Positions 11,454 to 23,033 of a DNA stretch of 64,000 nucleotides are shown piece by piece. The position numbers and the translations under genes are program-made. The DNA is from Macrotrachela quadricornifera (taxonomy: Eukaryota; Rotifera; Eurotatoria; Philodinida; Philodinidae), in the NCBI GenBank assembly GCA_022393335.1, contig JAJEKB010021351.1:252415-316414 (forward strand). Reading direction: 5' to 3'. Below the pieces are notes generated by a model. That model made no database searches and was not told where the DNA came from. It saw only the letters and a program-made list of their open reading frames with translations. Within the stretch, counting starts at the first letter, position 1. Every line of letters begins with the position of its first letter.

Positions 11454-12899
11454 TTAAGCTGTTGATTTATCACCTTGAGGACGACGACGACCTCGACTAA
11501 TAAAAAAAAAAGTACGAATTTATTCACAACTTTTTTAGTAAATAAACATACCGTATGATTTTGTTTACTGTCGCCTGACCTTCTTCAGTTAGTGATTGTG
11601 GTTGATTAGTTATTGTAGAGATCTTTTCCTCTTGGTTTGATGCTGTCTTGGATTCTTCCATTGTTTTACCTTTGTGATGGACATTAGCATTTTCGTCTGA
11701 ATGAAAATAAAAAAAATGCTAGTTCTATATAATAGTAATATCTATTCACTCTTATTGGTTTTTCCAGATTCGTTTGGATTTTTTCGACGTGGTCGTGATA
11801 TTTGTACTCGAAGACGAGTGTTCCATTGGGGAATATTTTTTCCTATAAAATAAAAAGAATATGTAACACTATATAGAATGTTCTAAAGATGTTACATACC
11901 ATTGTATTCCGCAACTGCAGCATTAGCTGATTCTTTATCCATATAGACTACTTTTGCATGACATAAACCATCTTTGTTTATTGGATTTTTAAAAATAAAT
12001 AAGTCAACTTTTTGACTGTTTGGATTGTACTACAATAATTTAAAAGACGAAAAAAGGTATTTTTATTGTAATTATAACATAATATTATGATATTTTTTCA
12101 TTATGGTAAACATACTTTGATACGCCCAACTTTCGAAAAAAAATCAAATATATCATTAAATTTGACAGTAGCAGGTAGATTTTGAATGAATATTGCATTT
12201 TCTTCTTTCTGATTACTACCATCAACAGAAAATTCCGAAATCAATGAAGAATCACTTTCATCACCAGAATCATTTATCGTTGCTAAATAGATAATAATCG
12301 TAGACATAAACATTTGATTTAAAGATAAATAAGAATGTTTACTTACTGTTACCCAATTGAGACATTTGTTCTATCAATTTCTTGATTTTATTGTCATGTT
12401 TCTCAACCTGATCAGTGAGCCGTTGATTTTCAGCTATTAATGAAGCTAATATTGGTCTCAACTGCTCAAAAAGACATGTAGGAACATGATTATGCAATTC
12501 ATCACGTGGTCCTTTCCAAGGACATTTAATATCAGATGCTTGACATTTAACTGTTGCTTTTGGACAGAACTTATTTATATGATCAACAAAGTTTCCACGT
12601 TGTAAATCAGTTTGTTCACATAATGTGCATCGAACTCGTAATTGATCAAGCATATTTCGTAATGGACCTCTTGCCGATGTAAGTTGATTGAGTAATAGAG
12701 GTTGTTTTTGACATAATGGACAAGAATAATTTACACTTTGAGTAAGCCAATGTGTAATGCAACCCTGACCATATGTATGATCACACGGTGTGCAAATTGG
12801 ATCCTTATATGGTTTATGACAGATACCACATACTAAATTACCGTCAATGGATTCCTCATTCATATATACCATAAAATCAAATTCGCAGCTAGTTGCCAT
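11454..12899 (-). CDS. RING / TRAF-type zinc-finger protein spliced to an RRM domain
   Basis: Six exons (12899-12347, 12282-12116, 12029-11900, 11842-11750, 11696-11552, 11496-11454) give about 376 residues. Residues ~24-63 are a RING finger (CGIC, CDH, CPLC), the E2-binding domain of E3 ubiquitin ligases. Residues ~91-142 are TRAF-type zinc fingers, then a coiled coil (~150-182). After the first splice, an acidic Ser-rich linker leads into an RRM (~213-300): RNP2 is IFIQNLP and the RNP1 position is GLCHAKVVY, most like the FUS/TAF15 type. The C-terminus is basic (RRGRRRPQGD). All joins keep frame; donor 4 (A|GTGAAT) is weak. No MATH domain follows the zinc fingers. Caution: an in-frame ATG sits inside the 64-bp first intron (12313), so the RRM part could be a separate gene. 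Confidence 0.7.
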
Positions 12900-13086
12900 T
12901 ATTGATTGAAATAATATATCTGAAAGACATAAAAACTATAGTAATTTTCACTTTTGTTAGTGGGCATGGTTTATATACCATCTCAAATATTTTCTCAAAA
13001 TTGGGTAATAGTATATATTTCAAATCAATCAGAAGTGAATGAAGATAGCCTACAAGCTAGTCTTCTTTTCTTGATACAGAAAATTA
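12900..13086. promoter_or_regulatory. 5' flank of the RING/TRAF gene
   Basis: Only 187 bp separate this gene's start codon from the large TA element upstream, so the element's arm probably lies within or next to its promoter. No clear TATA box was identified. Confidence 0.3.
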
Positions 13087-13229
13087 CAGGGTGTTCCATA
13101 AGTTTTGAGGCGCGACAAAATTCATGTATACGAACACATAGAAGAATGTCTAATCATTATGTTTCTATATCATCTTCGAGTACTCATGATGGCTTTTTCA
13201 ATGATATATAATTGGATAGCATTCTCCCT

Positions 13230-14100
13230 TATAAACTATATATAAAGAAGAATGTTTGTCTGTTCGCTATGCATTCAGTCCCTGTAAGAGCTACGATCAC
13301 CAAATTTTTGCACGATACTTCTCGAGGTCCCAGGGAAGATCGACGTGGGATCGAGATGTGTTTGGGTGTGGGTGAAATCTCACCCAGATAGTAGTGTCTT
13401 AGCTAACATTAGCAAACTTTCCACGGTGCTTGTCTGAGCCCAGAGGTAGCTTTAAAGAGTGCTGTTATCATTAATAGGAGTAGGATGGGGATGTTTGCGT
13501 GAAATTTCACTTAAGTCATATGGTAATGAAACTTGCATGAATTTTCCAGAAATTTAGCGAATCTGTTATGATTCTATGTTTAATCACTTTGTATCGACGA
13601 TTGTTTGGCGTAAATGTGAAAATCGACGGTTTCTAATAGGTTATAGGAGAAAAATGTATACGAGTGTTTCCTTGATTCACAACTATAGTGTATCCATTTG
13701 TTTTCTATGACTCACAGAAACAACGTATTTGTTCATTTTCTTGACTCACAACGATGACGTATCCATATATTTAAAGAAGAACGTTTGTCTGTTCGCTATG
13801 CATTTAGTCTCTGTAATAGCTAGCGTCACAAAACTTTCCACACTACTTTCTTAGTTTCTGAGAAAAGTCGACTTGAGGTTGGAACCACAAAACAGGGTGC
13901 ACGGAAAGATTTGGGGTGAAATTTCATCCCGATCAATACAGATCGAGATTCTGATGGGTCTGTTCGCTATGTATTTAGTCATCGTGAGAGATAGCGTCAC
14001 GAAACCATCTACATCAGATCCTTGAGTGCTTAGAAAAGTCGATAGAGTGATTGGGGGGGGGGGGGAAGGGAGGCGTGCGTGAAACTTCATCTAAGTCGTA
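13230..14100. repeat. Three diverged copies of a GTCTGTTCGCTATG repeat
   Basis: Copies begin near 13256, 13788 and 13957. Each reads roughly GTCTGTTCGCTATGCATTTA, then a serine-codon-like AGTC, GTAA-AGCTA and a CACNAAA box, with degraded flanks and a G-run near 14055. Not coding. Confidence 0.6.
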
Positions 14101-14175
14101 AGAGACCATGATTTTACTCACTTTCTAATCAAATGACGCAGTTCAATGCAAATTTGAGAGTGATCGTGTCCAAAA

Positions 14176-14985
14176 TGGTTCACCGACGTTTCCGCGCACG
14201 ACATTTCCGCGCCGACATTTCCGCGCACGACATTTCCGCGCCGACGTTTCCGCGCCGACATTTCCGCGCACGACACTTTCGCGCAGCAACACTACCGCGC
14301 AAATGAATTTTTTCTCTTCTGTTTATGTTGAGCTAATGCTAGAGGAATTACCTGGGATACTAGAGAGATCACCTATGATATTGGTGGGTTCACCTGGATT
14401 GCTGCAGGAATCATCTGAGATGCTAGAGGCATCACCTAGGATGCTAGAATGATCACCAAAGATACTAGAGGCATCGCCTGGGCTGCTAAATAGATCACTT
14501 GAACTTCTGGTAAGCTCACCTAGGACAATACAGGAACCACCTGAGATGCTGGAAGGATCATCTGGAATGCTGCATACATTGCCCGAGATACTAGAGGCAT
14601 TGCTCTGGATACTAGAATCACCGCTCAAGACACTAGACGCATCGCCTGGGATGCTAGACGGATCACCTGAGTTGCTGAAGGGGTCCTGTGAGATTCTACA
14701 AGCATCACCAATGGGTGTGTTTAGTGTCATAGGTGATGCATATAGCAGCTCAGGCAATCCTCTAGCATCCTGGGCGATCCCTCCAGTATTATAGATAATC
14801 CCTGTAGCATCATAGGTGATTTCCGTAACATCCCAGATGATTCTTGTAGGAATCCAGATGACTCCTCTAGCATTAGCTCAACATAAACAGAAGAGAAAAA
14901 GTTCATTTGCGCGGAAGTGTCGCGCGCGGTAGTGTTGCTGCGCGGAAATGTCGGCGCGGAAACATCGTGCCACGGTCCAGAATGG
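14176..14985. repeat. Nested inverted repeat with TTTCCGCGC arrays and a 27-bp minisatellite
   Basis: The left arm (~14176-14345) has at least seven TTTCCGCGC boxes alternating CGACA and ACGACA. The same boxes and the following TTCTGTTTATGTTGAGC, AATGCTAGAGGA return inverted at ~14868-14985. The centre (14335-14865) is a minisatellite of ~27 bp (GGATGCTAGAGGCATCACCT-like), about 19 units. It reads openly on both strands as nine-residue Ser/Gly/Asp repeats, which explains the long open frames here. The CpG-rich boxes stand out from the AT-rich surroundings. Confidence 0.75.
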
Positions 14986-15017
14986 ATGCGAGTGAGAATG
15001 TCAGTTTGAGCCAGATG

Positions 15018-15360
15018 AGAAGAGTCCTCTTGAAGATGCCTGATGCACGACAAGAAAAGCTCTGTAAAAGATACCCCACGCACGGTGGGGTTGGATCTGT
15101 AGCAGAGGTTCCAGGTATAGTAAAAAAAAGTCCTGTGGAAGAGGCACTACGCACGGCGAGAGGAGTCCAATGGTGAGCACCTAACGTATAGCAGGAACAA
15201 TCCTGTTAAAGGTGCCTAATGCATGCCGGTAAAAGTCCTGTTCAAGAGTTTTCAGGTGTGATGTGAAAATTTCTGTTGCAGATAACTCACCCACAGTGGG
15301 AAGCAGTCCTGTAGAAGACATGTTATGTACAGCAGAAAAAGTCGGGTGGACGATGCAAAA
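15018..15360. repeat. ~35-bp minisatellite, about ten units
   Basis: Units of 34-36 bp contain an AAAAGTCCTGTNGAAGA box followed by a variable box like TACGCACGGC. Copies near 15037, 15071, 15127, 15232 and 15310 are clearest. It lies inside the 3.1-kb element. Confidence 0.7.
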
Positions 15361-15464
15361 CTTTAACCATATTCTCTCTTCATCTGGCGCCTCCGCTAGT
15401 AAAAAGATAAACGTCGGTGTGATGATAAAACTTTCGAAATCAACAAAATAAAATGCAGAGTTTA

Positions 15465-16015
15465 TCAAAACGTGGGTAACATTCTTATATTTCACACATA
15501 TCTCGGTGCAAATAAATGATAAGATCTTGACTTTGTTCTTAAAAGATGCAACGCGAAAAGCTCTACAAAAAGTGTCTAAATAAATAGATACTGACTTGTC
15601 CTGATCGCATAGTTCATATTCAAAACGAATAACCTTGATGATGGTGCTACTTCCCTTCGGATTGAGTATAAGAGAAAAATATTTCGAAGACTTTTTTGTT
15701 ATACAATTGAAATCTGTTTGCACACATTTTATAGAGCTTTTTATAATACATCTTTTAAAATAAAACTCATGAACTTATCTTATTCTTAAGTTGAGATAAA
15801 TATGCAAAAAAAAAAAATCTTCGAAATGTTTTTTATTATATTCACTATCATCCTCATGAAGCTTGTTTATTTTGCGTATGAGCTATGCCATGAAAACAAT
15901 TCAGAAAATATTTATTTTGACAAATTTCTCGAGCTTTTTACGTCGCATCTTTTAAGAACAAATTCAAGATTTGTATTATTTATCTACACCAAGGTATATA
16001 CAAGATATATCCTAT
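15465..16015. repeat. Hairpin of core-motif units
   Basis: A unit at ~15470-15715 with AAAAGATGCAACGCGAAAAG (15541) is followed by two inverted units with the motif on the opposite strand (near 15731-15757 and 15928-15955). The flanking boxes (GACTTGTCCTGAT, CATATTCAAAACGAATAA) match those in the 1057-2044 element, so the two elements share ancestry. Confidence 0.7.
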
Positions 16016-16255
16016 ATCATACTAGTCGATTTGGAAACTTTTATCGTCACATACTCATGTCTATATTTATATTATTGTAAGGGAGGATGCTATTCAATTA
16101 TATATCATTGGAAAGGTCGTCACGAGTACTCGAAGTTGATATAGAAACATAATGATTGGACATTGTTCTGTCTTCGTATACACGAATATTGTCGCGCTTC
16201 AAAACTTATGAAACACCCTGTATCAGTATTTTGAAATGCTAAAAAAATCCATATA

Positions 16256-16760
16256 TAGTGCATCTAATAAACTTCAACAATGCATAATGGAAATTTTCTT
16301 GTTCGAAACAAATTTGAGAACTTTTCGACGAAGACATTCTGAGATATACACTGAAAAAAATAAGCGTAGAGTGATAAACCCTCGAAAATGATTCATCAAA
16401 CTGATGAACCCTTTAATGTACATTTTTTTCGTTCATCAATGTCATAAACCTTTTGATATACGCTTCTTCTTGATCTACCCAAAAAGGGTATTTCATACGT
16501 TGCAGTCTGATAAACTTTTGAGGGTATATCGGCAGTTATATATCCTTTTTTTCGTTTATGACGCAGTTCAGAAACGGAAAAAAGGGTTTGTTATACGTTG
16601 CAAAATCATAAACCTTTATTTTTTTCAGTGTAGGCTTCCTTTCTATAGATAGTATATACAGTATGCATTTTTGAAATCTTCATATTCCGAAGCGTTTGTT
16701 GAAAAGTTCTCAAATTTTTCTTATAAACTAGTCTAGCTGAAGTCTTTATATGAGCAAATT
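16256..16760. repeat. Old inverted repeat split by a CACTG-ended MITE
   Basis: AAATTTGAGAACTTTTCGAC near 16309 is mirrored near 16695-16725 (AAATTTGAGAACTTTTCAAC on the other strand). The MITE below sits at the loop. The outer arms are weakly conserved. Confidence 0.5.
16349..16630. mobile_element. 282-bp MITE with CACTGAAAAAAATAA ends and TA flanks
   Basis: It starts CACTGAAAAAAATAA and ends with the matching inverse TTATTTTTTTCAGTG, with TA on both sides (16347-16348, 16631-16632). Internally a TGATAAACC-type box recurs several times on the plus strand. A lone CTGAAAAAAATTC near 25513 may be a relic of the same end. Non-coding. Confidence 0.7.
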
Positions 16761-19500
16761 TTCATGTCAAAAATTCGAAAATAAAGTTATGCTGGAAAAG
16801 TAGGATCCTTTAGGAAAAATCCACTAAAACCTCGATATCTTGTTAGGAATACGCCATGGACTCACACTCTTTTAATCATATACATAATTTATCGAAATCT
16901 ATAAGATGCACTAAGCCCCCACTCAAAAGTGTTCTGACACTTAGATAGGTTCCCTCATTAGTCTTTTATCATAAAATTTTAAAAAATCTGAATAGATACT
17001 TTTCTAGCCCATGATCTGATAATTCTAATATGATATGATAGTTGCTTCTATCTCTTGTTACAAAAACTAGATAGGTTTATACGATTAGTCACAAATACCT
17101 ACTATTGAACATGTTGAGGTATCTATATCAAGTAGGATTTATTAAACTATTTCTAGTTTTAAATCTAATCAAATAACACTTTCTTACTCAGCTCTTCATC
17201 TTGATTCAGGATATAATATTTTTAAAAAGTTTAACAAAATAAATGTTCTTGAAATTTAATAATCTCTGTAAAAGAAACGTGACTGTAGCTACATATATGA
17301 CTTTTGTAGTCATTCGACTCTTTAAGCGTTTTTCTCAGCCAACTAGTGATCGAATCGAAATAAAAAGGATATACTTGTGGCCAACCTTTCAAGCTCCATT
17401 AAGTCATATATAGATGAATGAGGATAAGATCCACTCGAATTTTGAATTTGTAGCATCTTATCACAATAAACAACTTATATACAGATATAGTATATCGGTT
17501 AGAAGATCCTATAAAATAAAAAAAAAGTTTGAATTATATGATTAAAACATTTTTAAAATTGTTAAGAAGAATATAATGAAACTTCATTTTTATTTTAAGT
17601 TCAACATTGGCGAAATCTATATCTATTCAACTACGATAAATCGACCGAATACACTTTTAATTGTCAGAAAACATCAAAAGTACAGAAAAAACTATGAAAA
17701 GCTTCATATTTTAGAAATTTTCTTGAGTTTTCAGAAAATTTGGTCATTCTATTTCAGATAGATCAAATACTTTTATAATGAAAACATTTTTTTTTGAAGT
17801 CATGCACTGAAATATTTGACCTGAGGGACGCCATTACATTAAATTAACAATGAATTTCAAAAATTCATCATTTAATTGAATTAGGCAAATACCAGCGATA
17901 ATATGGTCGTTTTAAACATCTGATTGTCAGATATCAGAAGATTTCATTCCTTTCCGCGAGGCGGTTTTGTTGGTTTCACGGTGTATGATATTGGATGAGC
18001 GGACAACCAGACGACAATAGCAGTCGATTCGTCATTGCTACCTCTATGGACTGCTATGCTTTCTATCCTTTGTATATTTTGTTCTTTTTCTGTTCGTTTT
18101 CATCATCCTGTCTTTCGTGAGCGCTCGAAAAAAATACTGTAAAAATAAAAAAAAAAGAGATGACTGTCACGAAATAAATTTACAAAATCGAAAAGCAACC
18201 TGGATGAATTATTCATATATAATATGACTTGATCAATATTTGCTCTTACTGTGGATATATTTTTATTACACACGTTTTTAATTATATAGAACAAAGTGGT
18301 GTCATAATACGATCGATTTACTTTGATTGAAAATAAATATATGAAACATCTAGTTGAGTATAATACTCTATTTTTATTTTCCTCTCAAAATAGGGAATAT
18401 GAAAGAGTTATTTATATAACCGATTTTCTTTTATATATATATAGTATCTACGTATTTTAAGGATAGATGAAATTTCTTCTATAATGTAACTATTAGAACA
18501 TTAGTGTTAATAATAAAAGATATATAGTTTGATATTTTGTGAAAATCCTACCGTTTTTTTCCACTTGTATCTTCATGTTTGTTCTTCTTAATCATACTCT
18601 AATATAGTACTATGTGAATTGCTCACTACACAATTTTAACGAGAAAATGGCTGGAAAAAATCTAAATCTAATTTAAAAAATAATTGATATAACGTTCATA
18701 TAACAGAGACCGCATATATTTTGAAAAAAGGCAACGTCTATTGACAACAGAGTAAAAACACATACAAAACATACTACTACTACTACTAGTATTCTATATT
18801 TTTATTGGAGCGTTTGTCTAGACTATGACATCTCTTACATTTCTGTGTAGATTTTACATCGAGAAAAAGTCAGAAATGGCAGACAGAAATTGTTTCGAGA
18901 AAACAGGAAAGAAAAAAAAAAAGGAATAATGCAAAAAGAAAGACAGAACGTAAAAAAAGCGATGGAGTTGGCAACACAGAGAATACAAAAATGTTACTCT
19001 TACATACAAGATTGATATTAATACATAATCTGGAAAACAAATATAGTTTTATATTACTGTGGCAGCGAATTCATGGTGAAAATTTAGTTGTTTTTGATCA
19101 TGTGAAGTCAACCAAACACGCTAGCTAAGGAAATGAGACTCATTTCACGTGGAGAAAATATGGTAATAAAATACCACTCCTCGCTTTATGATGTTTGTCA
19201 AAAAACTTTTTCTTTTAGATTTGAAAGCTACGACATATTATCTACAGTTTTTCACGACCTACTTGAAAATTCCAAACACCAAGTTATCAAAACCTATTTT
19301 GAAAGCAGTTCTATTAGAGGATTCTTTATTCGACTCTCCTCTAAGTGATAACTAACACGGCTAAAGCATCCAAGAATGTAAGAGAAAGAGCACGAAAGCA
19401 GAACAAAGAGAAGAAGAGAATACAAAAGACGAACAGAGAGAAAACAGATATAACTAAGTGAGACGATGTGAAGGTATGTGAACAACATATCTGTAACAAG
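16761..19500. other. AT-rich stretch with no supported gene
   Basis: Only short, family-less open frames occur on either strand. A few simple A- and T-runs and short ACT repeats (near 18775) are present. No RNA gene or element boundary was recognised. Confidence 0.4.
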
Positions 19501-19890
19501 TTCTATAGAGCTTTCAGGTCTTCTAGATAGTTGTTATTTAAGATTTTAAAGTTTATCTAAAGATAATTTTTAGAGGCTTTTCAGGTTCATTTAATCATGG
19601 CTCTGGAAGATTTTTTAAGCTCACCGAAGAACAGTTTTTGAGAGATTTTAAAGTTCATCTAAGGACGGTTTTTAGATTCACTTAATAATTATTTTGAAAG
19701 GTTTTTCGATTTAGCAAAGAACGATTTTTGAAAGAATTTAAAATTTATCTATGAATGATTTTCAAAGTTTCTTTTAAGTTTATCTAAGACTGACTTTTAG
19801 AAATTTTTAAGGTGTATCTAAAAATGGTGCTTGAATGTTCATAGGACTTATCTGTGAATACTCTTCCAAAGTTTTTCAGCTTTATCTTAA
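19500..19890. repeat. Diverged ~45-60-bp tandem repeat
   Basis: A box like AAGTTCATCTAAGGACGGTT followed by TTTAGAGATTTTTAA recurs about seven times with heavy divergence. It is non-coding and lies next to the CCCATG element. Confidence 0.5.
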
Positions 19891-19964
19891 GAGAACTGTT
19901 ATTCATTTTTTAGTTAAATACTAAATGTTTTTTGACACTTTTAGATTCTCGACAGATAAATATA

Positions 19965-20758
19965 CCCATGTCATCAAAATCGCGTGAAAATCGGCGATTA
20001 ATCGCCAACACTGGTGATCTTTGATGATTTTATTTTCAATTTCTCTTGATTTTAATAATATAACGCAATTCTCAAAATTCTAGTTCCGACAATGCCCGCT
20101 GGTGCTAATGCTTCAATCTAAATAAAAGACATGATTACTTTGTAAATAAAACTTACCAATTTATATTAGTATTGTCGTTGAGCTGAATAGAAATAAAATA
20201 TTCATTTTATTAATAAAATTACTTACTGTGATCGATATTGGGATTGATCTAAATAAAATTTTTTTAAATAAATATTATTACTTACTGTAGTTCATATTGC
20301 TATTGATACTAAATAAAAATTTTTTTTAATAGATAAAAATTACTTAGTGTAATTCATATTGCCATTGATCCAAATAAAAATAAATATTCTTTTATAAATA
20401 AAATTAATTATTGTGGTTGATATTACTATTGATCTAAATAAAATTGTATATTTTTTTTAAATAAAATTACCTACTGTATTTCATATTGCTATTGATCTAA
20501 ATAAAAATATTTTTTTTTAATAAATAAAATTACTTAATGTAATTGATATCGTCATTGATCTAAATAAAAATAATTTTTTATAAATAAAATTATTGTGATT
20601 GACCCCATGTCATCGAAATCGAGTTTTTTTGGCAATTAATTGGGATAGTCTAAGAACGTATATGTTCTTGGACTATCGCGATTAATTGCCGATTTTTTAT
20701 TAACTAATAGAAAATCGCCGATTAATCGCCAAAAATGACTCGATTTCGATGACATGGG
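19965..20758. mobile_element. CCCATGTCATC-ended inverted-repeat element containing a ~62-bp minisatellite
   Basis: The left end CCCATGTCATCAAAATCG (19965, after TA) is mirrored at 20758. A second copy of the end in the left orientation at 20604 makes 20604-20758 a self-contained 155-bp hairpin with GATTAATCGCC boxes and a central AGAACGTATATGTTCTTGG palindrome. Between 20080 and 20600 are about eight units of a ~62-bp repeat (GATATTGCTATTGATCTAAA, then AATAAAATTACTTACTGT). No TA follows the right end, so that boundary is uncertain. Confidence 0.65.
20080..20600. repeat. ~62-bp minisatellite
   Basis: About eight units, length varying through A/T runs. Constant boxes are ATTGATCTAAATAAAA and AAATTACTTACTGT. 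There is no spacer diversity, so it is not CRISPR-like. Confidence 0.75.
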
Positions 20759-21408
20759 AAAATAATACTTGATCAGTATGACCATGATAGCGTTACGAAA
20801 AATTAAATGTGGTACTTTTTTTCTTAAAAATATTGCATGTTGAGCTGGATAAATGTAACGCTATTGTGAAAATCTCATCTTTGACACAATTTTGTTTATA
20901 TAATAAATCATAGTAATTACGATTATACGAGTATGAGATAAGTAACCGTTGTATTGCTGATGGAAAACTAGACTTGTATAAAATTGACGTTTCTTTTGAA
21001 TCGGAACTATGTCAGAATCGCCATGCTTTAGTTCAGAATCGAGATTGAATATGCCCGTCTCCAGGAAAAAACACCTATGGTTTCTTTTGGCTAGACCTAG
21101 TTACACATAGTGCTAAAATGTAATAAAGAATATAGAATTATTATGATTAACAAATACTTCAAAGATTAAATATCAAATACTAAAGCAATCCTTGGAAAAT
21201 CAGAGTGTACATATTCAGAATAACTTCACGTAGATAAAAGAAATAAGGTTTCCTGTGTTTTCCACAGAAATATCATACAGAACAGTTTAAACAACATTTG
21301 ATAGCGGAGGTTGAAGCTTCACATTAGGATGCATAATTAGTTTCAAAGCAAAATAAAATATATTGTAATGAAGAAAACTACAATTAATGCTTAGTGTATA
21401 CATTTTAA
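20759..21408. other. Non-coding spacer between two elements
   Basis: AT-rich, with no open frame resembling a gene and no defined repeat. Confidence 0.4.
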
Positions 21409-21652
21409 CCCTATGAGGGTCGAGTTTTTTTTCTATAAAATAAAGGAAGCTGTAGCATCAGAATCAGTTATAATCAGAGAAGTGTTAACTATCGTTGTTA
21501 TAATACTTGTTCTTACTGCAACGACATAAATAGAGAACTTAAAGATAGAAAAAGAAATAAAACGCTCGAAAAATCTAGTCAAAAAATCTAAAAACATTTG
21601 TTTGTCTTGGAATTTCCATAGCCGTATATATACGGCCACGGTCCCCAAAGGG
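21409..21652. mobile_element. piggyBac-type MITE (244 bp, TTAA target)
   Basis: The ends CCCTATGAGGGTCG and, inverted, CCCTTTGGGGACCG are flanked on both sides by TTAA (21405-21408, 21653-21656), the piggyBac target site. A subterminal palindrome GCCGTATATATACGGC lies near the right end. The short open frame across it is incidental. No transposase. Confidence 0.75.
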
Positions 21653-22408
21653 TTAAAGATATATAAAAACAATCTTCCGAATAATAAAGTATATTTTCCT
21701 ACATTTTTGAGTTTTCTCTACAACGTGATATAAACATTTATTTCAAATTCTGAAATAAATACTTATGTTTGAAGTGTCGCATTACATAAAAAAATCAATA
21801 TATAGATAACTAGGTGCACTTACGATGAAAATTAATACTGAATTATAATAAAGTTGTTTTTGTGAATCTTGGAAGCAAACTATCTTACTTATTTATATTC
21901 AATGAAGTTAGTAGGTTTTTTCAAGTAATGTTTGTTTATGTGAATCAACCAACCGTGCTATATCATATCCATCATGATGAAATAGACATGGGTGAATATT
22001 TTTCGCACTTTTTTTTTCATCACGTTACATTATACAGTTTTGTCTTTTCTTTCGATTCTTTTTTGTTTAATGCAAGAAAAAAACAAACCTGTATATTTGT
22101 ATGATATACTTAGGTGGACTAATCCGAAAGTCGAATCCGATATCGAATGTGAAAAAATAACGTCTGCTAGCGACGACGAGTGTCCTCACTACTGTTTCTT
22201 TTTCTCCCTTGCTATGCATTACTCTTAGAGACATTTTTTTCTCCTTTCCATTCGCATAAAGTTTTGTGCTTCTTTGTTCGTGCTCTGCTTCTGAGAAAGA
22301 ATGTTATCTTTGATACCATTCTTTCTCTGTTTCTCTTTCTTATATGTGTGTGCAGTCCGCTTTCATATTCGTTCGTTTTTATTATACATTTTGATATACG
22401 TTCATCAC
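21653..22408. other. Non-coding, partly pyrimidine-rich spacer
   Basis: The region 22190-22390 is T/C-rich on the plus strand, which opens several frames without codon structure. No gene was recognised. Confidence 0.4.
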
Positions 22409-22411
22409 TGA

Positions 22412-23030
22412 GGAGGGAACCGATGCAACTGTCAAATCGCTTTTGGCTTCGAAGTTAGTGCGTAAGGTAGACCCTCATGAGGTATGAAAAACCCCAGAAG
22501 GATAAGTGCTCATAGGCTTTTCTTCAGAAATTATAGTCATTTTACAGAAATTTTTGTCGATATGCCTGCATACACCTATGAATCAAATGTCGGCATTTCG
22601 AGCTGAAACTTTGCCCAAAGATAGCCCTATATGACAGTAGAAAGCTCTGAAAATATCAGCTCAAAAGCATATTTTCTTCATGAGATATTGAAGTCACAAA
22701 AAAATCACTCATATCTAAACAGCCGTCAGGATTTTTTGTTTTTTAAGATGAAAAGATCTCGAAAAGAAACCATGTTTTTGAGCTGATATTTTCAGGGCTT
22801 TCTACTGTCATATAGGGCTATCTTTGGGCAAAGTTTCAGCTCGAAATGCCGACATTTGATTCATAGGTGTATGCAGGCATATCGACAAAAATTTCTGTAA
22901 AATGACTATAATTTCTGAAGAAAAGCCTATGAGCACTTATCCTTCTGGGGTTTTTCATACCTCATGAGGGTCTACCTTACGCACTAACTTCGAAGCCAAA
23001 AGCGATTTGACAGTTGCATCGGTTCCCTCG
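22412..23030. mobile_element. 619-bp foldback transposon, copy 2 (best preserved)
   Basis: It begins GGAGGGAACCGATGCAAC and ends with the complement. The direct triplet TGA flanks it (22409-22411, 23031-23033). The arms (~290 bp each, ~22412-22705 and ~22738-23030) are almost identical, e.g. GCCGACATTTGATTCATAGG in both, with a short loop. Transcription would give a ~290-bp hairpin RNA. It is homologous to the copies at 3066 and 56066. Confidence 0.85.
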
Positions 23031-23033
23031 TGA

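Larger units (their letters stand above)
13087..16220. mobile_element. 3.1-kb TA-flanked element with CAGGGTGTTCC ends, filled with minisatellites
   Basis: The left end CAGGGTGTTCCATAAGTTTT at 13087 is mirrored at 16220, with TA on both sides (13085-13086, 16221-16222). Arms of about 140 bp share TAATCATTATGTTTCTATAT and GAGTACTC. Inside, in order: three diverged copies of a GTCTGTTCGCTATGCATT repeat, a nested GC-box inverted repeat with a 27-bp minisatellite, a ~35-bp minisatellite, and a hairpin of core-motif units. Open frames inside follow repeat periodicity and match no transposase. It is probably a non-autonomous Tc1/mariner-type element grown by internal repeat expansion. Confidence 0.75.

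Noticed and set aside
14323..15176. Several long open frames on both strands
   Set aside because: They follow the 27-bp and 35-bp minisatellites inside the TA element; periodicity explains the openness and no domain is present.
20080..20600. CRISPR-like regular repeats
   Set aside because: The whole ~62-bp unit is repeated, with no unique spacers; this is a eukaryotic minisatellite.
21433..21672. A 79-residue minus-strand frame
   Set aside because: It spans the piggyBac-type MITE end to end and lacks transposase motifs.
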